In this document: piece after piece, positions 1 through 9,830 of the stretch
How positions within the stretch are numbered: the first letter of the stretch is position 1
Layout of the letters: each line of letters starts with the position of its first letter
Translations under genes and position numbers: made by a program
From: Isoetes taiwanensis
Lineage: Eukaryota > Streptophyta > Lycopodiopsida > Isoetales > Isoetaceae
Reading direction: 5' to 3'
DNA: 64,000 bases
Assembly (NCBI GenBank): GCA_021234155.1
Contig: JAJEKV010000287.1
Location: forward strand, 186,001-250,000
Notes under the pieces: generated by a model
Seen by the model: the letters and a program-made list of their open reading frames with translations, nothing else
The model's database searches: none
What the model was told of the DNA's origin: nothing

Positions 1-71
1 GGTGTTTTTATGTGTTTGTTTTGTAAACTTTATTTTATGTCTATTCTAACTAGTTTCCTTACTTGATTTGA

Positions 72-527
72 TTGGTAAGGAAAAGCCCAAAAAGAGTAAA
101 AGCGTGCACTAGTGGTTGGCAAAGCGATGAAGAAGAAGAGCACGAAGCATTTGCTTCTACGGTTGTGAGCACCATAAAGTCGAGGTTGAGGAGTAGAACT
201 GCAGGAGAAAGCTCCAGGGTTGATGAAGTTGTAGATCTGGACGAAGAAGTTGGTGGTGCTGATCACATTGCAACAAAGGCTGCTGATAAAGGGAAGAATG
301 TACCAGAAGAAGAAGAACAAGTACAAGCACCTGCAGTGGAGAAGAAGAAGAAGGATAGGCCCCCTAAGAAGATGCCAACACAACCTCCAAAAGGTGATCC
401 TCAGAATGTTATTTACAAAATGTTAACTGGTCAGTGTCCGGGTTCGATTGTACGAGTTCACGAAAACTTTGAAATAACACTTGAAAGTTCTTTGAAAACT
501 TTGAAAACTTTGAAAACTTTGAAATGA
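72..527 (+). CDS. charged linker part of the transposon FCP1-like gene (gene A)
   Basis: A 151-codon open stretch rich in Glu, Lys and Arg (EEEE runs near residues 20-23 and 100-103, a KKKKDRPPKK block near residue 112). It lies just upstream of the FCP1 domain, as the acidic/basic linker does in copy 2 between its RING and FCP1 parts, so I read it as the middle of the same gene with an intron or break between 527 and 637. The end is a short tandem repeat of a 9-bp unit (TTTGAAAAC, about four copies, 499-527) that gives repeated Lys-Thr-Leu codons and is probably not conserved protein. No enzymatic motif is visible. The start codon is uncertain because the gene begins outside the window. Confidence 0.5.
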   Translation: MVRKSPKRVKACTSGWQSDEEEEHEAFASTVVSTIKSRLRSRTAGESSRVDEVVDLDEEVGGADHIATKAADKGKNVPEEEEQVQAPAVEKKKKDRPPKKMPTQPPKGDPQNVIYKMLTGQCPGSIVRVHENFEITLESSLKTLKTLKTLK

Positions 528-636
528 CACTTGTGTTAATTTGTTGAAAGACAGCAATTTGAAGCTCTGAACTAATTTTTTTTGTTAAGACTGTTAAATT
601 GATGTCAGAATTGTTGATGTTTGAGTTTTTTGTTTT

Positions 637-1384
637 ATGAATGTTGCAGACCCCTTAGAAAAGAAAAAACTTGTCATCCTAGACTTAAATGGAGTTCTGG
701 TGAGCACATTCCAAAAAAGAACTAGAATTAAAATTCCAGCAGTGTTGAAGAAGCATTATGCAGGGGGGAAAGTGGTGGTGTGCAGACCAGGGCTGACAAA
801 GTTTTTAGAAGGGTGCTTTGCCAGATTTGAGGTAGCCATATGGTCTTCTATGATGAAGCACAACATCATAGAAATCCTAAATGTTATAGTGCCACCTTCC
901 TTTATAGGAAGGTTCAAGTTCATTTGGGGTCAGAAAGAGTGCGAGGTGATGCCTTTCAATTTTCCAGGGAATCCGAACAAGCCAGTGCTTATGAAGCCAA
1001 TTGTAAAAGTGTATGAGGCTTTTGAGGATGTAGGGGAGGTAGTGCTAGTTGATGACTCATTGTACAAGAATTTCTTGTCCCCACAAGACACTTGCTTCAT
1101 AATTGAAAAATTTGATAATGACATCAATGACAAAGGTTTCAATTTCTTAGCTGCATTCTGCAAACTTGGCTCAATGCCAAGAACCCTCAAAAGTGGTTGC
1201 ACGAGCAGTATGTTGAAGATAAAGTTCAAGAAGAGGACATCGACATACTTAGGCTTCTGGCTGACCATCTAAGTGAGCTAGCGAGGTGGAAAGTGGCTAT
1301 TCTCAAAAGCATTCAGTTAATGAAGGAAATTGTTAAGGTATGTTGTTTAATTTCATTTAGTTGTGTTGCTATGCTATTGAAGTG
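637..1384 (+). CDS. FCP1/NIF-type phosphatase-like domain of transposon gene A
   Basis: The HAD-family FCP1-homology domain is clear: motif I DLNGV at residues 16-20, the block VAIWSSM at about 67-72, an IWGQ segment near 96, Lys120 in LMKP, and motif III LVDDS at 137-141. Active FCP1/SCP phosphatases use DxDx(T/V), in which the first Asp is phosphorylated and the second is general acid. Here the second Asp is Asn18, as in copy 2, so activity on phosphoserine substrates is doubtful and a binding role is possible. The main ORF ends at 1272, but similarity-like coding continues in another frame from about 1175 to 1384 (WLHEQYVEDKVQEED), so there is a one-base break near 1175. It is carried by a DNA transposon, not a normal host location. 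Confidence 0.8.
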
Positions 1385-1649
1385 ATTGTAGTAATGTCAT
1401 TGCTTTCAATTCATTTAGTTGCATTTTTTGTATGTTGTTTGATTTGAATTACTTGGTTTTGTGAGAACCTAGAAGTTGCGATGCACGAGGAAATTGAGGT
1501 AACTCTCTGCTGCATCAGCTCATAATAAAAATGATAGCAACATAGAAACGGATAAGCAAAAGGTTCACAAGGAGCATGTTTTGGAGAAAATAGAAAGCAG
1601 TACAAGTTGGTAGCGGGGAGATGTCTAAGCTACAAGGCTTGATAGATGA

Positions 1650-1841
1650 TATAAGTATAAACATCTTGATGCAAAGGGAGATAAAGTACATGAAGATAAT
1701 AATAACAATCTGCGGGGTAATAATATCGATTTTGTCAATGAAGCGAGGGATGAAGAGCACGCAAGAGAAGATAAAACACAAGATACTACTCTTATTGTCG
1801 ATACCGCACTTCAAATGATGCAAAGAAGGGAATTCTCCTGA
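1650..1841 (+). CDS. probable last exon of transposon gene A
   Basis: An open, polar, Asp/Glu/Asn-rich stretch in the same direction as the FCP1 domain, ending at TGA 1839-1841 with the C-terminus QRREFS. Local base use shifts from the AT-rich surroundings (1385-1500 looks intronic) to coding-like. No domain is recognised. It would give the FCP1-like protein an acidic C-terminal tail. The exact splice acceptor was not established. Confidence 0.35.
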   Translation, partial: YKYKHLDAKGDKVHEDNNNNLRGNNIDFVNEARDEEHAREDKTQDTTLIVDTALQMMQRREFS

Positions 1842-2601
1842 GAAGGAGAATAAGAGTCTATAGACTCTTTTCAATATTTATGTAACTTTTTGTATGTAAG
1901 CTGTAACGATCAGACAAGTGAGTTGTCTGATTTTGTACATATATTGTAACAATTTTGTATCTAATGAATATAATATTTACCTGCACTTGCGAGTTTCTAC
2001 TTGCAAAATTGTTGTCCCAGTTTATATTTGAATGTAATGGTTTCTCCTATGCTTGTCTCGTATCAAAGATGAAGTCCAAATCCTAATTGGTTAAACAAAC
2101 AAACACGTATATGAAGCCAATCTTTGAACATATGCATGTAAAAAGGGTTTAGAGTATTTACTTTGTGCATTGTCTTGAGCAAAGTCCCCAATTGAACACT
2201 TGCAGAAAGTTTCCACCATTTGTTTCCAAGGACCAAACCTGAAGGGATGACGCAGTTAAGCATAAACTCGAAAACAATTAGCACGTCGGCCAGACAAAGC
2301 GTAAAATGGACAAAGCACCAGCAGCAGTACATTGATCAAGTCAGTCAGGACTACAAATTTCTGTGCAACAAAGAATTTGTTAGCTTCCATTGATAGGTTT
2401 GTTAGAAACAATAGGTTTGTTAGAAACAATGTAGCAGCAATGAGCCACTTTACATGTGAATGATGTTCTTACGCCTCTTCAAGCGAAGCGAGAAAAACGG
2501 TCGGCGGTGTTAGCGCCTACGGTGAAGGGATGCCATCACTTTTTGGCATGTCTCTTCACTCATCTTGAACTTGTTGTTGCCAAGACTCTCCATATCAAAT
2601 T
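1842..2601. other. convergent intergenic space of copy 1
   Basis: Non-coding interval between the 3' ends of the FCP1-like gene (+) and the transposase (-). It holds AT-rich stretches with candidate polyadenylation signals (for example AATGAATATAATATT near 1961) and no convincing ORF. Confidence 0.4.
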
Positions 2602-5553
2602 TCACTTGTCTAATAAAGGTGATTTGTACACACTAGCAACCGGCTTGTCCACTAATAACTCAAAGTGGAGTGCATCATGCGCTTGTAGTAGTGGCGAAAC
2701 TATGACTTCTCCCACACCAAATGCAGAACCCCATGAGTCTTCATATGCATCTAACAATGTATTTTTAGTCTCTGTACACCTAAGAACATAAAAGTCAACT
2801 CCTTCAGCATCCTCTGGATCTGCATTTACAGCAAAGTTATCTCCAACTTCTAGAACAGAACTGAGGTATTCATTAGCCTCATCATCATCCTCTTCTTCAT
2901 CCTCATCCTCATCTTCATCTTGAACTGCTTTTGTTGGCTGATTGTTTTCTGTAGATTTCTTCAACTTCAGTTACATTTGTGGACCAAGCTCCCAATCGAG
3001 CTTTGTTCATGCAATCATCCCATTTTCCATGAAAGCAAAAGGGACAGAAACAAGAGAGGCACCTGTGGGCAACTTTTGCAGGATTTGTTTTGTCACATGG
3101 TCTGATGGAATGAAGTTTAGAGCTCCCACAAAGTGATCTCCATTCCCTCTTTTCAGATTTGTCTACATTTTCGGGTTCAATATGCCAAAAAAACCTGCAA
3201 TATAGAACAGAAAAATGTCACCTCAAATGAAGAAGAATGCAATGGTACTGATTGAATTTACCTTCTTATATTTGGGTCTGGTGGGTTCTTCATCATATAC
3301 CAATTCATGAAATCCACAACGTCTTTGGCACGCTCCAATTTCCAGGAATCATACTTCAATTGTTCTCTTGCCAAAATCCTTTTTAGGATTGCACCTTGTC
3401 CATCATGTTCTCCTTTCCCATGAGAGCTGGCAAAAAAATTCCATTCATACTCAATTCCTTCACTATTGACATAGTTCCTTCCTAAATACCAAAAGGTCTT
3501 GCTCCTTTGAACTGTCGTGCAACCATCACTCCAAAAATATGTTGTACAAAAATATTTTGTACTTCGAGCCAGTCTGCATGAACTTTCAAGCAATGTTGTA
3601 CAAACTCACCGCTATGATCTCTATCATCTGAAATATAAAAATGTACTTCCTTTATGATTCTCCTCTCATTACTGGCGATGATCTCTTTGAGTTGTCTTCC
3701 TCTTTCTTTCTTTGCTTTTCCTTCTCTAGTTCCCTTCTCTCTGCTTCCTTAGCTTCCATATCTTCTATCTCATCCCGGGTTGCATGTCTATATGTGATAT
3801 GAACCAAAATTGATGCTCGATCAGGTGTGCGATTGGCAAGATTGTGCCTCTTTCTGAATTTTAAACTGTAATTTTCAGCAAAATCAATAACCGGAGACAA
3901 TCGCACCTTCGGGGAAAAGTATCCAAGCACTTCCGAATTGCTTTGCCTACCCAGTGTGCAACATAATTGTGTGGGATGACTTGTACCGGTGTCTTGAAGC
4001 ATCTTCTTTGGAATTGGGGCAGGCTCTCTTTCTTGTATGCAAGTCTAGTTACCTTTTTGGTTCTTTCCCGCCATTTTTTTTTCTTGGTGGTCTCCTTCAT
4101 GTAACCAACCTCTTGCTGTTTTTGAAAACAAAGATCGTTTTTGTAAGTTTGCAAACACAAGCACAACAATCACAAGCACAAAAAATCATTTAAGCACAAA
4201 TGCCAAATACACTACCTTTTCAAAGCTGTTTCCACTCCACTTTGTAATCGGACTCCTCCTTCTCCTTTGGACATATTGGCAACTTTGTTTGTAATACCAC
4301 CACGAAATTTGTTTGTAAGATGTTGCATCAATCATCTTAACAACTCAAAATAGAATGTTCAAACATCTTAACATTAAAAAAAAGAGTACCTTTTCAATCC
4401 ACAATCCTTGCATGCCCCTGCGCAGACAATTATGTTTGTGCCACTCTTCATCTTCATCCTTAGGGCAGATCATTTGCCTCCAAAAATCACTAGTGGATTT
4501 ATAAACATGGTTCTTGGTTGCACAAAAGTTACCATCACCACAAACAAAGACAAGTACGGCTTGCAATCTTTATGCACGCCATTTGGATCTGTTTCGATTT
4601 TGTTGAGTGCTTGCATCACATATTCAAAGTGCATGTGATATTGGCGCAAAACAAGTTTCTCTTTCATTTAAGCGCCTCACAAATGATGGCTTCAGCAATT
4701 CAAATGTGCGCTGGGTAATCTTAATGTCATTATATTCCTTCTTGAAGTTCATGTAAAATTGCAACTGCAAACAAAGAAGATCTATATAGAAACAGATATA
4801 TGCAACAGAAGAAACATACTAAGGTGGAAATCACCTGAGATATTTCAAGCAGTTGTATTGGATGATCAATTTTATCGCCATCTGCTGTAACAAACTTTCT
4901 CACATGCTTCCTGTATGGTGAAACTCGTGTGTTTTCTGTCCAGAACTTGTAAACACAATTCCTAACCTCGTCACTCAATGCATCACACCTCTTTTTCCTT
5001 GAAAACATTGACCACGGACCACATTCTTGGTCTGCCATTATTCTTCTTCTGGTTGCAGCAACAATAGATTTTCTAGATATATGAAGGAGACGTGCGACAA
5101 CAGATTGGTTGATGGATTTTGCTGATGAAGATACCATTTGCAAAGTAGACTTTCTTGCTTGCAATACATCTGTCTTCCTTAATTTCTTTTGTTCATTGAG
5201 TGTCTCCTGAACATTTTTAATCACATTCTTCATGATCTTGCTTTGATCATGATCAACAAAATCCACTTCCAGTGGCAATTTCGCCTTCACTCTCTTCACA
5301 AATCTGTGCACCACCATTGCTTTATCCCCTTCTTTCAAAGGCTTTGTGATTTCGTTGAAATAATCGTCCATTTTTTTGGACAATTCTTGAAGCCTTCTCG
5401 CACTCAGGCCTCGTTCAATTTCGTGGTGCAAGTTTTTCTTTCTCTCTCCCTTTTCTTTTTTATTTGTCTTGATTGCCTTCTTCTCTCGGCTTGAATTTCC
5501 CGGAAAACTTTGAGTCTCTTTTCCTCATCCAAATCAGAAACTGATTGATCCAT
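2602..5553 (-). CDS. DDE-like transposase of Sola-like element, copy 1 (interrupted)
   Basis: Read on the minus strand, blocks in order are: a Lys/Arg-rich N-terminus starting MDQSVSDLDEEKRLK at 5553; a helical region (5431-4850) with VLQARKSTLQ and KRCDALSDEVRN; a Cys/His block at about 4560-4400 with CPKDEDEEWHKHNCL; HNYVAHWVGKAIR near 3950; YFWSDGCTTVQRS and then HGKGEHDGQGA near 3530-3400; a Cys-rich block HRCLSCFCPFCFHGKW near 3050; and an acidic C-terminus (2964-2602) ending LLDK. The Asp in SDG and the HGKG-x-HDGQG motif look like the catalytic core of an RNase-H-fold transposase. Frames change several times, so introns and/or damage are present. Copy 2 (49030-51913) has the same blocks in the same order. 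Assignment to Sola is inference. Confidence 0.65.
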
Positions 5554-5849
5554 TGAGGATCGTGATGTACAGAGAATTTTGCAGTATGTACAGAGAAACC
5601 GTGATCTACAAAGAACAGTTCGTTTCAGAGGTACAAGCTGAATGATCATTCCCGCAACAAAAGAATTCAAGAAACAGACCCCGCCATCTCAAAACAAACC
5701 GCGCCAGATCATTTCGGAACCGAATTTGATTTTCGGAGCAGCCATGTCATCGATCCGGAAGCAATTTGCTAAAAACAGATCATCGTGTTCCCGCTCTCCA
5801 AGCACCCCCAAGCACAGCAGATCAAGCACGAAAAGCAGAGCGTCCGGAC

Positions 5850-5884
5850 GGGTGCTTTTGTACCCCAATATCTAACTTAGACCC
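5850..5884 (-). repeat. right terminal inverted repeat of Sola-like copy 1
   Basis: Read inward on the minus strand this end starts GGGTCTAAGTTAGATATTGG, matching the start, length and overall pattern of the copy 2 TIR, followed by an AAAAGCAC block found at the same spacing in copy 2. The next four bases outside (TTGT) would be the target duplication, but the partner end is outside the window. Confidence 0.65.
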
Positions 5885-6580
5885 TTGTCCATTCCATCAT
5901 ATACCATCAAAAAATGATTTTGAGTAAAAACATGAGGCTTTTACCATTGAGGGGATATGTTTGCTTTTCTATTCCATCATATGCTATCATAAAGAATTTG
6001 GGAAAGTCAGCATCATATAGTGCTCATAGGCAAGTCGCCTCACATAGTGCTCAAAATGTTTTGTCCTATAGTTCAATCAAAGGTTCCTTACAGAGGACGT
6101 TTCAAAGCTGGTCACATTCCGAGCAGGGAAACTCAACGAGGTTTCAAAAGTTATGTTTCATAATCTATATATGTTTCATGTATTAGCTACCACTAACAAA
6201 ATTGTGGGTTATGCATACATTATAAGTGTAGGTAGTGGGGAGGTAATGAATAAAACTGGAAACAAGCATGTTGCTCCATTGGCAATGCTTGAAGCAAAGA
6301 GTTTGTTAATAGCTCATGTGCAACATAGACGAAACAACATCGTTGGAAGGTATACAATAGAGTGACATAGACATGGTGTATGTGCTTACAACATTAAAGA
6401 TGCTTTCATATCATAGGCAGAAGAATGACACTAAAAATAAGCATAATGTTTGCTAAGTAAACAGCAAAACGGGAGTATACTTCTCTTCAAGTTAGTAAAC
6501 AGCAAAAAGGGAGTCTATTTCTCTTCAAGGTAGACATGGTATTAGGGTTCAGTCGTTAATTTGAAATTCATGTATGCTAT
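5885..6580. repeat. duplicate of RPB5 3'-flanking sequence
   Basis: Alignable with interruptions to about 35890-36575 downstream of the intact RPB5 gene (shared strings such as TGTTTCATGTATTAGCTAC and AGTTTGTTAATAGCTC). No ORF is supported. It is directly joined to the transposon terminus at 5884. Confidence 0.7.
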
Positions 6581-6867
6581 TCACACAACAAACCGATATG
6601 TGACGTATCTCCCCGCAGTCTCGCTTCCTCTGACTACTTTCACAACTTGCCCACGTTTCAATCCATAGTACCTTGAAACAGGATCATTTTCCTGCATTCT
6701 TGGAAGCTGCAGAGAAGATTAATCAGAATGGTGAACATATGCCAGAGATCCATAACCAGAACTAACCTGTGTTTCCTTCACAGTGTATCTTTCAAGAAGA
6801 GCTTTCTTCTCTTGAGCTGTCAGTATGAGATGTTCTGGCACCATCACATGATTTTTAATATTAACAA
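6581..6867 (-). pseudogene. RPB5 duplicate fragment: exon 4, intron 3 and part of exon 3
   Basis: The minus strand encodes the last 41 residues of RPB5 (ends [15 protein letters not shown], stop complement at 6581-6583, exon 6581-6706), then the intron with its splice sites, then exon 3 from 6767 upward. Homology to the intact gene stops near 6867, inside exon 3, where the sequence changes abruptly. Because the intron is retained, this is a DNA-level duplication and not a processed copy. Two codon changes against the intact gene are visible in exon 4 (Asn for Lys, Leu for Phe). It lacks exons 1 and 2, so it is non-functional. Confidence 0.85.
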
Positions 6868-8148
6868 GAGGTCTCTGATTAGAATACTGTAGCTGGGTGA
6901 GCTTCCCGATTGTTCACTCATAAATCCGGTTGTTCACTCCTAAACCTAGTTGTTCTTTTCTATTCACGATGTGTAAGCTTGGTGCTGACTGTGGCAAGGC
7001 TCCTGGCCAGCTTTATGATAGCAGACCGGTTCGTACAGCCATAATCCCTTCTGTACCATCCAAAGAAATAGACTCTAGTGTACTGGTGAGACTAGCACTT
7101 GAAGCCTACTTTAAGTATCATAGTGATACCCCGCTCTGCAAGAGTAGTTGCAGAGAATGAAGAAATGCGGAGATGCTTCTTCAAGGGAGTTTTATGCATC
7201 ACATCCACGTAGATAAGCGTGGCTTATCTGGCAAAGAACCATAGCTGCTAGTGAGGCAAAATCTGTCACCGGTATGGGACGGTGTCGGGTCTAACCAACA
7301 GCCTAGTAACTTTGGTTCTTGAGATGTTTGCAGTTTCTGCCTTACTTTGGATCCACCAGCACGGGGGTTCTAGACAACGTACTGCCTGGATATGGCGAGG
7401 TGTGTCTGCCTGGTAGATGCAATGGTGCGTGTGGTGGATTCCATATGTGTGTCCTTGCAGTCCATCAGTCATTGCTTCATGTTGACACTATCGGATAACT
7501 CTTATGCATGTTACTAACACGTGGAAGCTTGTGCATGTTGTTTGATAGTTGGCGGAGCATATGTGTGTCTATAGTTATCTGTGTTGTCGTCTTGTTATCT
7601 GTATACGTGGCTTTCATGTATATAGCCTCGTGGGAGGCAATACTTGTTCCGTGTACTCTGATGCTTTGTGACGTATACCGTACTGCACCGCCACGCGTAC
7701 ACGCCGTTCCAATCGACGTGTACGCCGACGTGTACCCAAGCAAGGGCGCCCTAGGGGGCAACTTGCAATGGTGCGCACACTTAGCAATGTGCGCACTTTT
7801 AGACCTTTAACCCATTAAAGGCAGACCAAGGGTCATGGAAACCCTAAACCTAACTGATAGCCTACATAAGGCACCAAACCCTAACTTTCCCCTTTTCGCC
7901 CACAGACCTTCCGAGCTCTGATTCGCGCGCCTGAGGAGTCAAATCCAACTCCCGAGATCTGCCCGTGCGCCCCAGCTTGTCAGATTCTCCTTCCGACCGC
8001 ATTCCGAAGCAGAACAGAGACATGGACGCCTTCGAATCAAGAGGAGTGAACCAGGGATCAGGTATTTGGTCGATTTAATAGCCTAAACCTTATTCCAGCC
8101 ATTGAACCAATAGGTTTAGCCTATTAAATTACCCTCAGTAGCCAAGCA
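6868..8148. other. unassigned stretch, possibly old LTR-like sequence
   Basis: No gene is supported. A weak sign of an LTR is that TTGTTCACTCC near 6931 and GGAGTGAACCA near 8043 are near inverted complements with TG/CA-type ends, but I see no second copy, PBS or PPT. A CCCTAAACC-type string occurs near 7841. Confidence 0.25.
8073..8129. repeat. 18-bp inverted repeat next to Gypsy-1 5' LTR
   Basis: ATTTAATAGCCTAAACCT at 8073-8090 and AGGTTTAGCCTATTAAAT at 8112-8129 are reverse complements apart from one central position, with a 21-base loop. It ends 20 bp before the LTR homology starts. Confidence 0.7.
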
Positions 8149-9136
8149 GATCCCGAGATTGACCCTAACTAAAGAACTTAACTCTATGATGTAGATTAGT
8201 TCTTATTTCTTTATGATGATGTGATGAAAGGATGTATTCTGTGAACTCATTGTATTGGGAAGGGGGGTAGAGACTTAAAGCTTAGTAGTTGATGCTCCTA
8301 GCTAGTCCCTCTTAGTGCATTACTAGATTTCGGCCTGTGTACAAGAACCACACCTGGTTGTGGGTGAAGGGGCCAGACTAGCTAAGAAGGAGGTTCGTGT
8401 TCCGACTCTTGAACGATCCCTCTGGTGTGTAAGGCCTACCGGGGATCATTGTGACTAGGTCTAATGGTTTGCCACTGAGTGCGGGCAAGGCATGGGCTCG
8501 ACACCCGTGGAGTGGTGTTCACTTTCCAGTGGGTTCAGTCGAATAAGGGCAGTGGCCCTCTAGTCGCCTTGAGTCAGCATGGAGATCTCTGGGGGGAGTG
8601 ATCCCTACCTGCCCCATCGGAACTGGGGAGATGCAACCCAGGAGTAGCCCCTTTGGCTATGCATCCGGCGGGCTACAGTCAGGTCCCAACACTTTTCAAC
8701 CTACTCTGCAAAGTGTGCACAGGAGGGGCGGATGGAGTGGACAACCCAATGCCATGTTCTTATGCCAGCCCAATCCATTGTCATGATTCTGTCTGCAATG
8801 AACTCTGGAGACCCAAGCTTGTCAGTCATCCCCTGGAGTCTGAGCCTGGGTAGGAGCTCCCTTTGTATTGCGCTCATCTTTGTCTATGCAGATGTTGATG
8901 TGCCACCCTTCGAGGTGGATATATGATGTTATGTTACTGACGTGTATGTTTACGCTTCCGCAGCTAGGTAGGCCCTGAGGGAGACGGGGTAAAATGACCC
9001 CTTCATTCTTCCCACTGTGGACTCCAGACGGTCACAGTGATATGTGGAGGGCCCTGTATCAGTATGGAGCTGGTATGGGGGATGAACTCCTGTTTGTATA
9101 CGGTGTGGGCATCGTATATGAGTAGGGGACGTCACA
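8149..9136 (+). repeat. Gypsy-1 5' LTR (first 16 bp missing)
   Basis: Near-identical to 17788-18758. It ends ACGTCACA directly before the PBS. It contains an insertion relative to the 3' LTR near 8955-8970. ORFs inside it (for example 8598-8786) recur in the other LTR at 18237-18425 and have no coding character. Confidence 0.95.
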
Positions 9137-9137
9137 C

Positions 9138-9149
9138 TGGTATCAGAGC
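9138..9149 (+). promoter_or_regulatory. primer binding site, initiator tRNA-Met type
   Basis: TGGTATCAGAGC one base after the 5' LTR. This is the usual plant LTR-retrotransposon PBS complementary to the 3' end of initiator methionine tRNA. Confidence 0.9.
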
Positions 9150-9340
9150 TATGTTCTTGGAGATCAAGAGCAAAGCACTGGCCATGCTCCCAGTAGTACT
9201 AACTTGATAGGATCCTCAAGCCTCGAAAAATGGGAAATTTTTTTCTCATTTTTGTAGTATATGCTAAGCTAGTAACAGTTAAGTTAATTAGAGCATAAAA
9301 AGACTAAAAAGAGTGAGCCAAACCCTTCAAAAGTAGGATG

Positions 9341-9407
9341 GTCTCACACGTCGCGCCAGGAGCAATAATGAAAAGTTCATTTCTAGCCTGGGCGCAACGT
9401 GTGAGAC
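9341..9407. repeat. 67-bp hairpin H1
   Basis: Left arm GTCTCACACGTCGCGCCAGG and right arm ending CTGGGCGCAACGTGTGAGAC are nearly complementary. The centre holds a second small palindrome, AATGAA-AAG-TTCATT. First of four copies of exactly equal length. It sits in the leader region upstream of the H3-like gene. Confidence 0.9.
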
Positions 9408-9554
9408 ATTGCACCCAAAACTTCATGAAAAATGATGAATCTTATAAAAATAACATGGTAATGCCAATTCCAAGCCTGAACTTAGCTAAATTAGCATGTT
9501 AAATTGCTAAAAACAAGCTTAGAATGTATAAAATTTAGCATCAAAATTTCACAT

Positions 9555-9621
9555 GTCTCACACGTCGCGCCAGGAGCAAAAATGAACTTTTCATTATTGA
9601 TCTGGGCGCAACGTGTGAGAC
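9555..9621. repeat. 67-bp hairpin H2
   Basis: Same arms as H1, with centre AATGAA-CTT-TTCATT. It lies 214 bp after H1 (start to start) and about 100 bp upstream of the TATA box at 9721. Confidence 0.9.
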
Positions 9622-9720
9622 CATGAGAGTAAAAAGGTCTAAATTTAGCCATTTAATAGGTTAATAAGTGTTTTTAGTGACCCAAAAGGGTAGTTTGAAA
9701 TTTGACCTAAAATTGGCCAT

Positions 9721-9730
9721 CTATAAATAG
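9721..9730 (+). promoter_or_regulatory. TATA box of the H3-like gene cassette
   Basis: CTATAAATAG, 109 bp upstream of the ATG at 9831. The downstream leader has GGACCTCCCCATTTCCAC, matched by GGACCTCATTTCCCAC after the TATA box of the second cassette at 11651, which argues for a real duplicated promoter module. Confidence 0.65.
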
Positions 9731-9830
9731 ACCTAGGACCTCCCCATTTCCACGTTCCTTCCTTAGAAAATCGCTCCCCCTTGCTAAGGCGATCTTTGGG
9801 CGCTGATATCGGATTGACGAGCTGTCGAAT

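Larger units (their letters stand above)
1..5884. mobile_element. Sola-like DNA transposon, copy 1 (left end outside window)
   Basis: Two convergent genes are seen: an FCP1-like gene on + (72-1841) and a transposase on - (2602-5553). The same gene pair, in the same convergent arrangement but inverted, is bounded by perfect TIRs at 48502-55501, which defines the family. The right terminus is placed at 5884 because the inward-read sequence begins GGGTCTAAGTTAGATATTGG and can be aligned without gaps to the copy 2 terminus GGGTGTAAATTCTATACTGG, with further matches inward up to a shared GTCCGGAC. The left terminus and matching target duplication lie before base 1. The superfamily name is an inference from the 4-bp duplication of copy 2 and the transposase motifs. 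Confidence 0.75.

Noticed and set aside
6931-8055. Possible solo LTR bounded by TGTTCACTCC and GGAGTGAACCA
   Set aside because: No target duplication, PBS or second copy; the inverted ends are only about ten bases.
8598-8926. Overlapping ORFs inside the Gypsy-1 5' LTR (and the same at 18237-18565)
   Set aside because: They recur only because the LTR is duplicated; three overlapping frames are open, with no domain and no coding bias.
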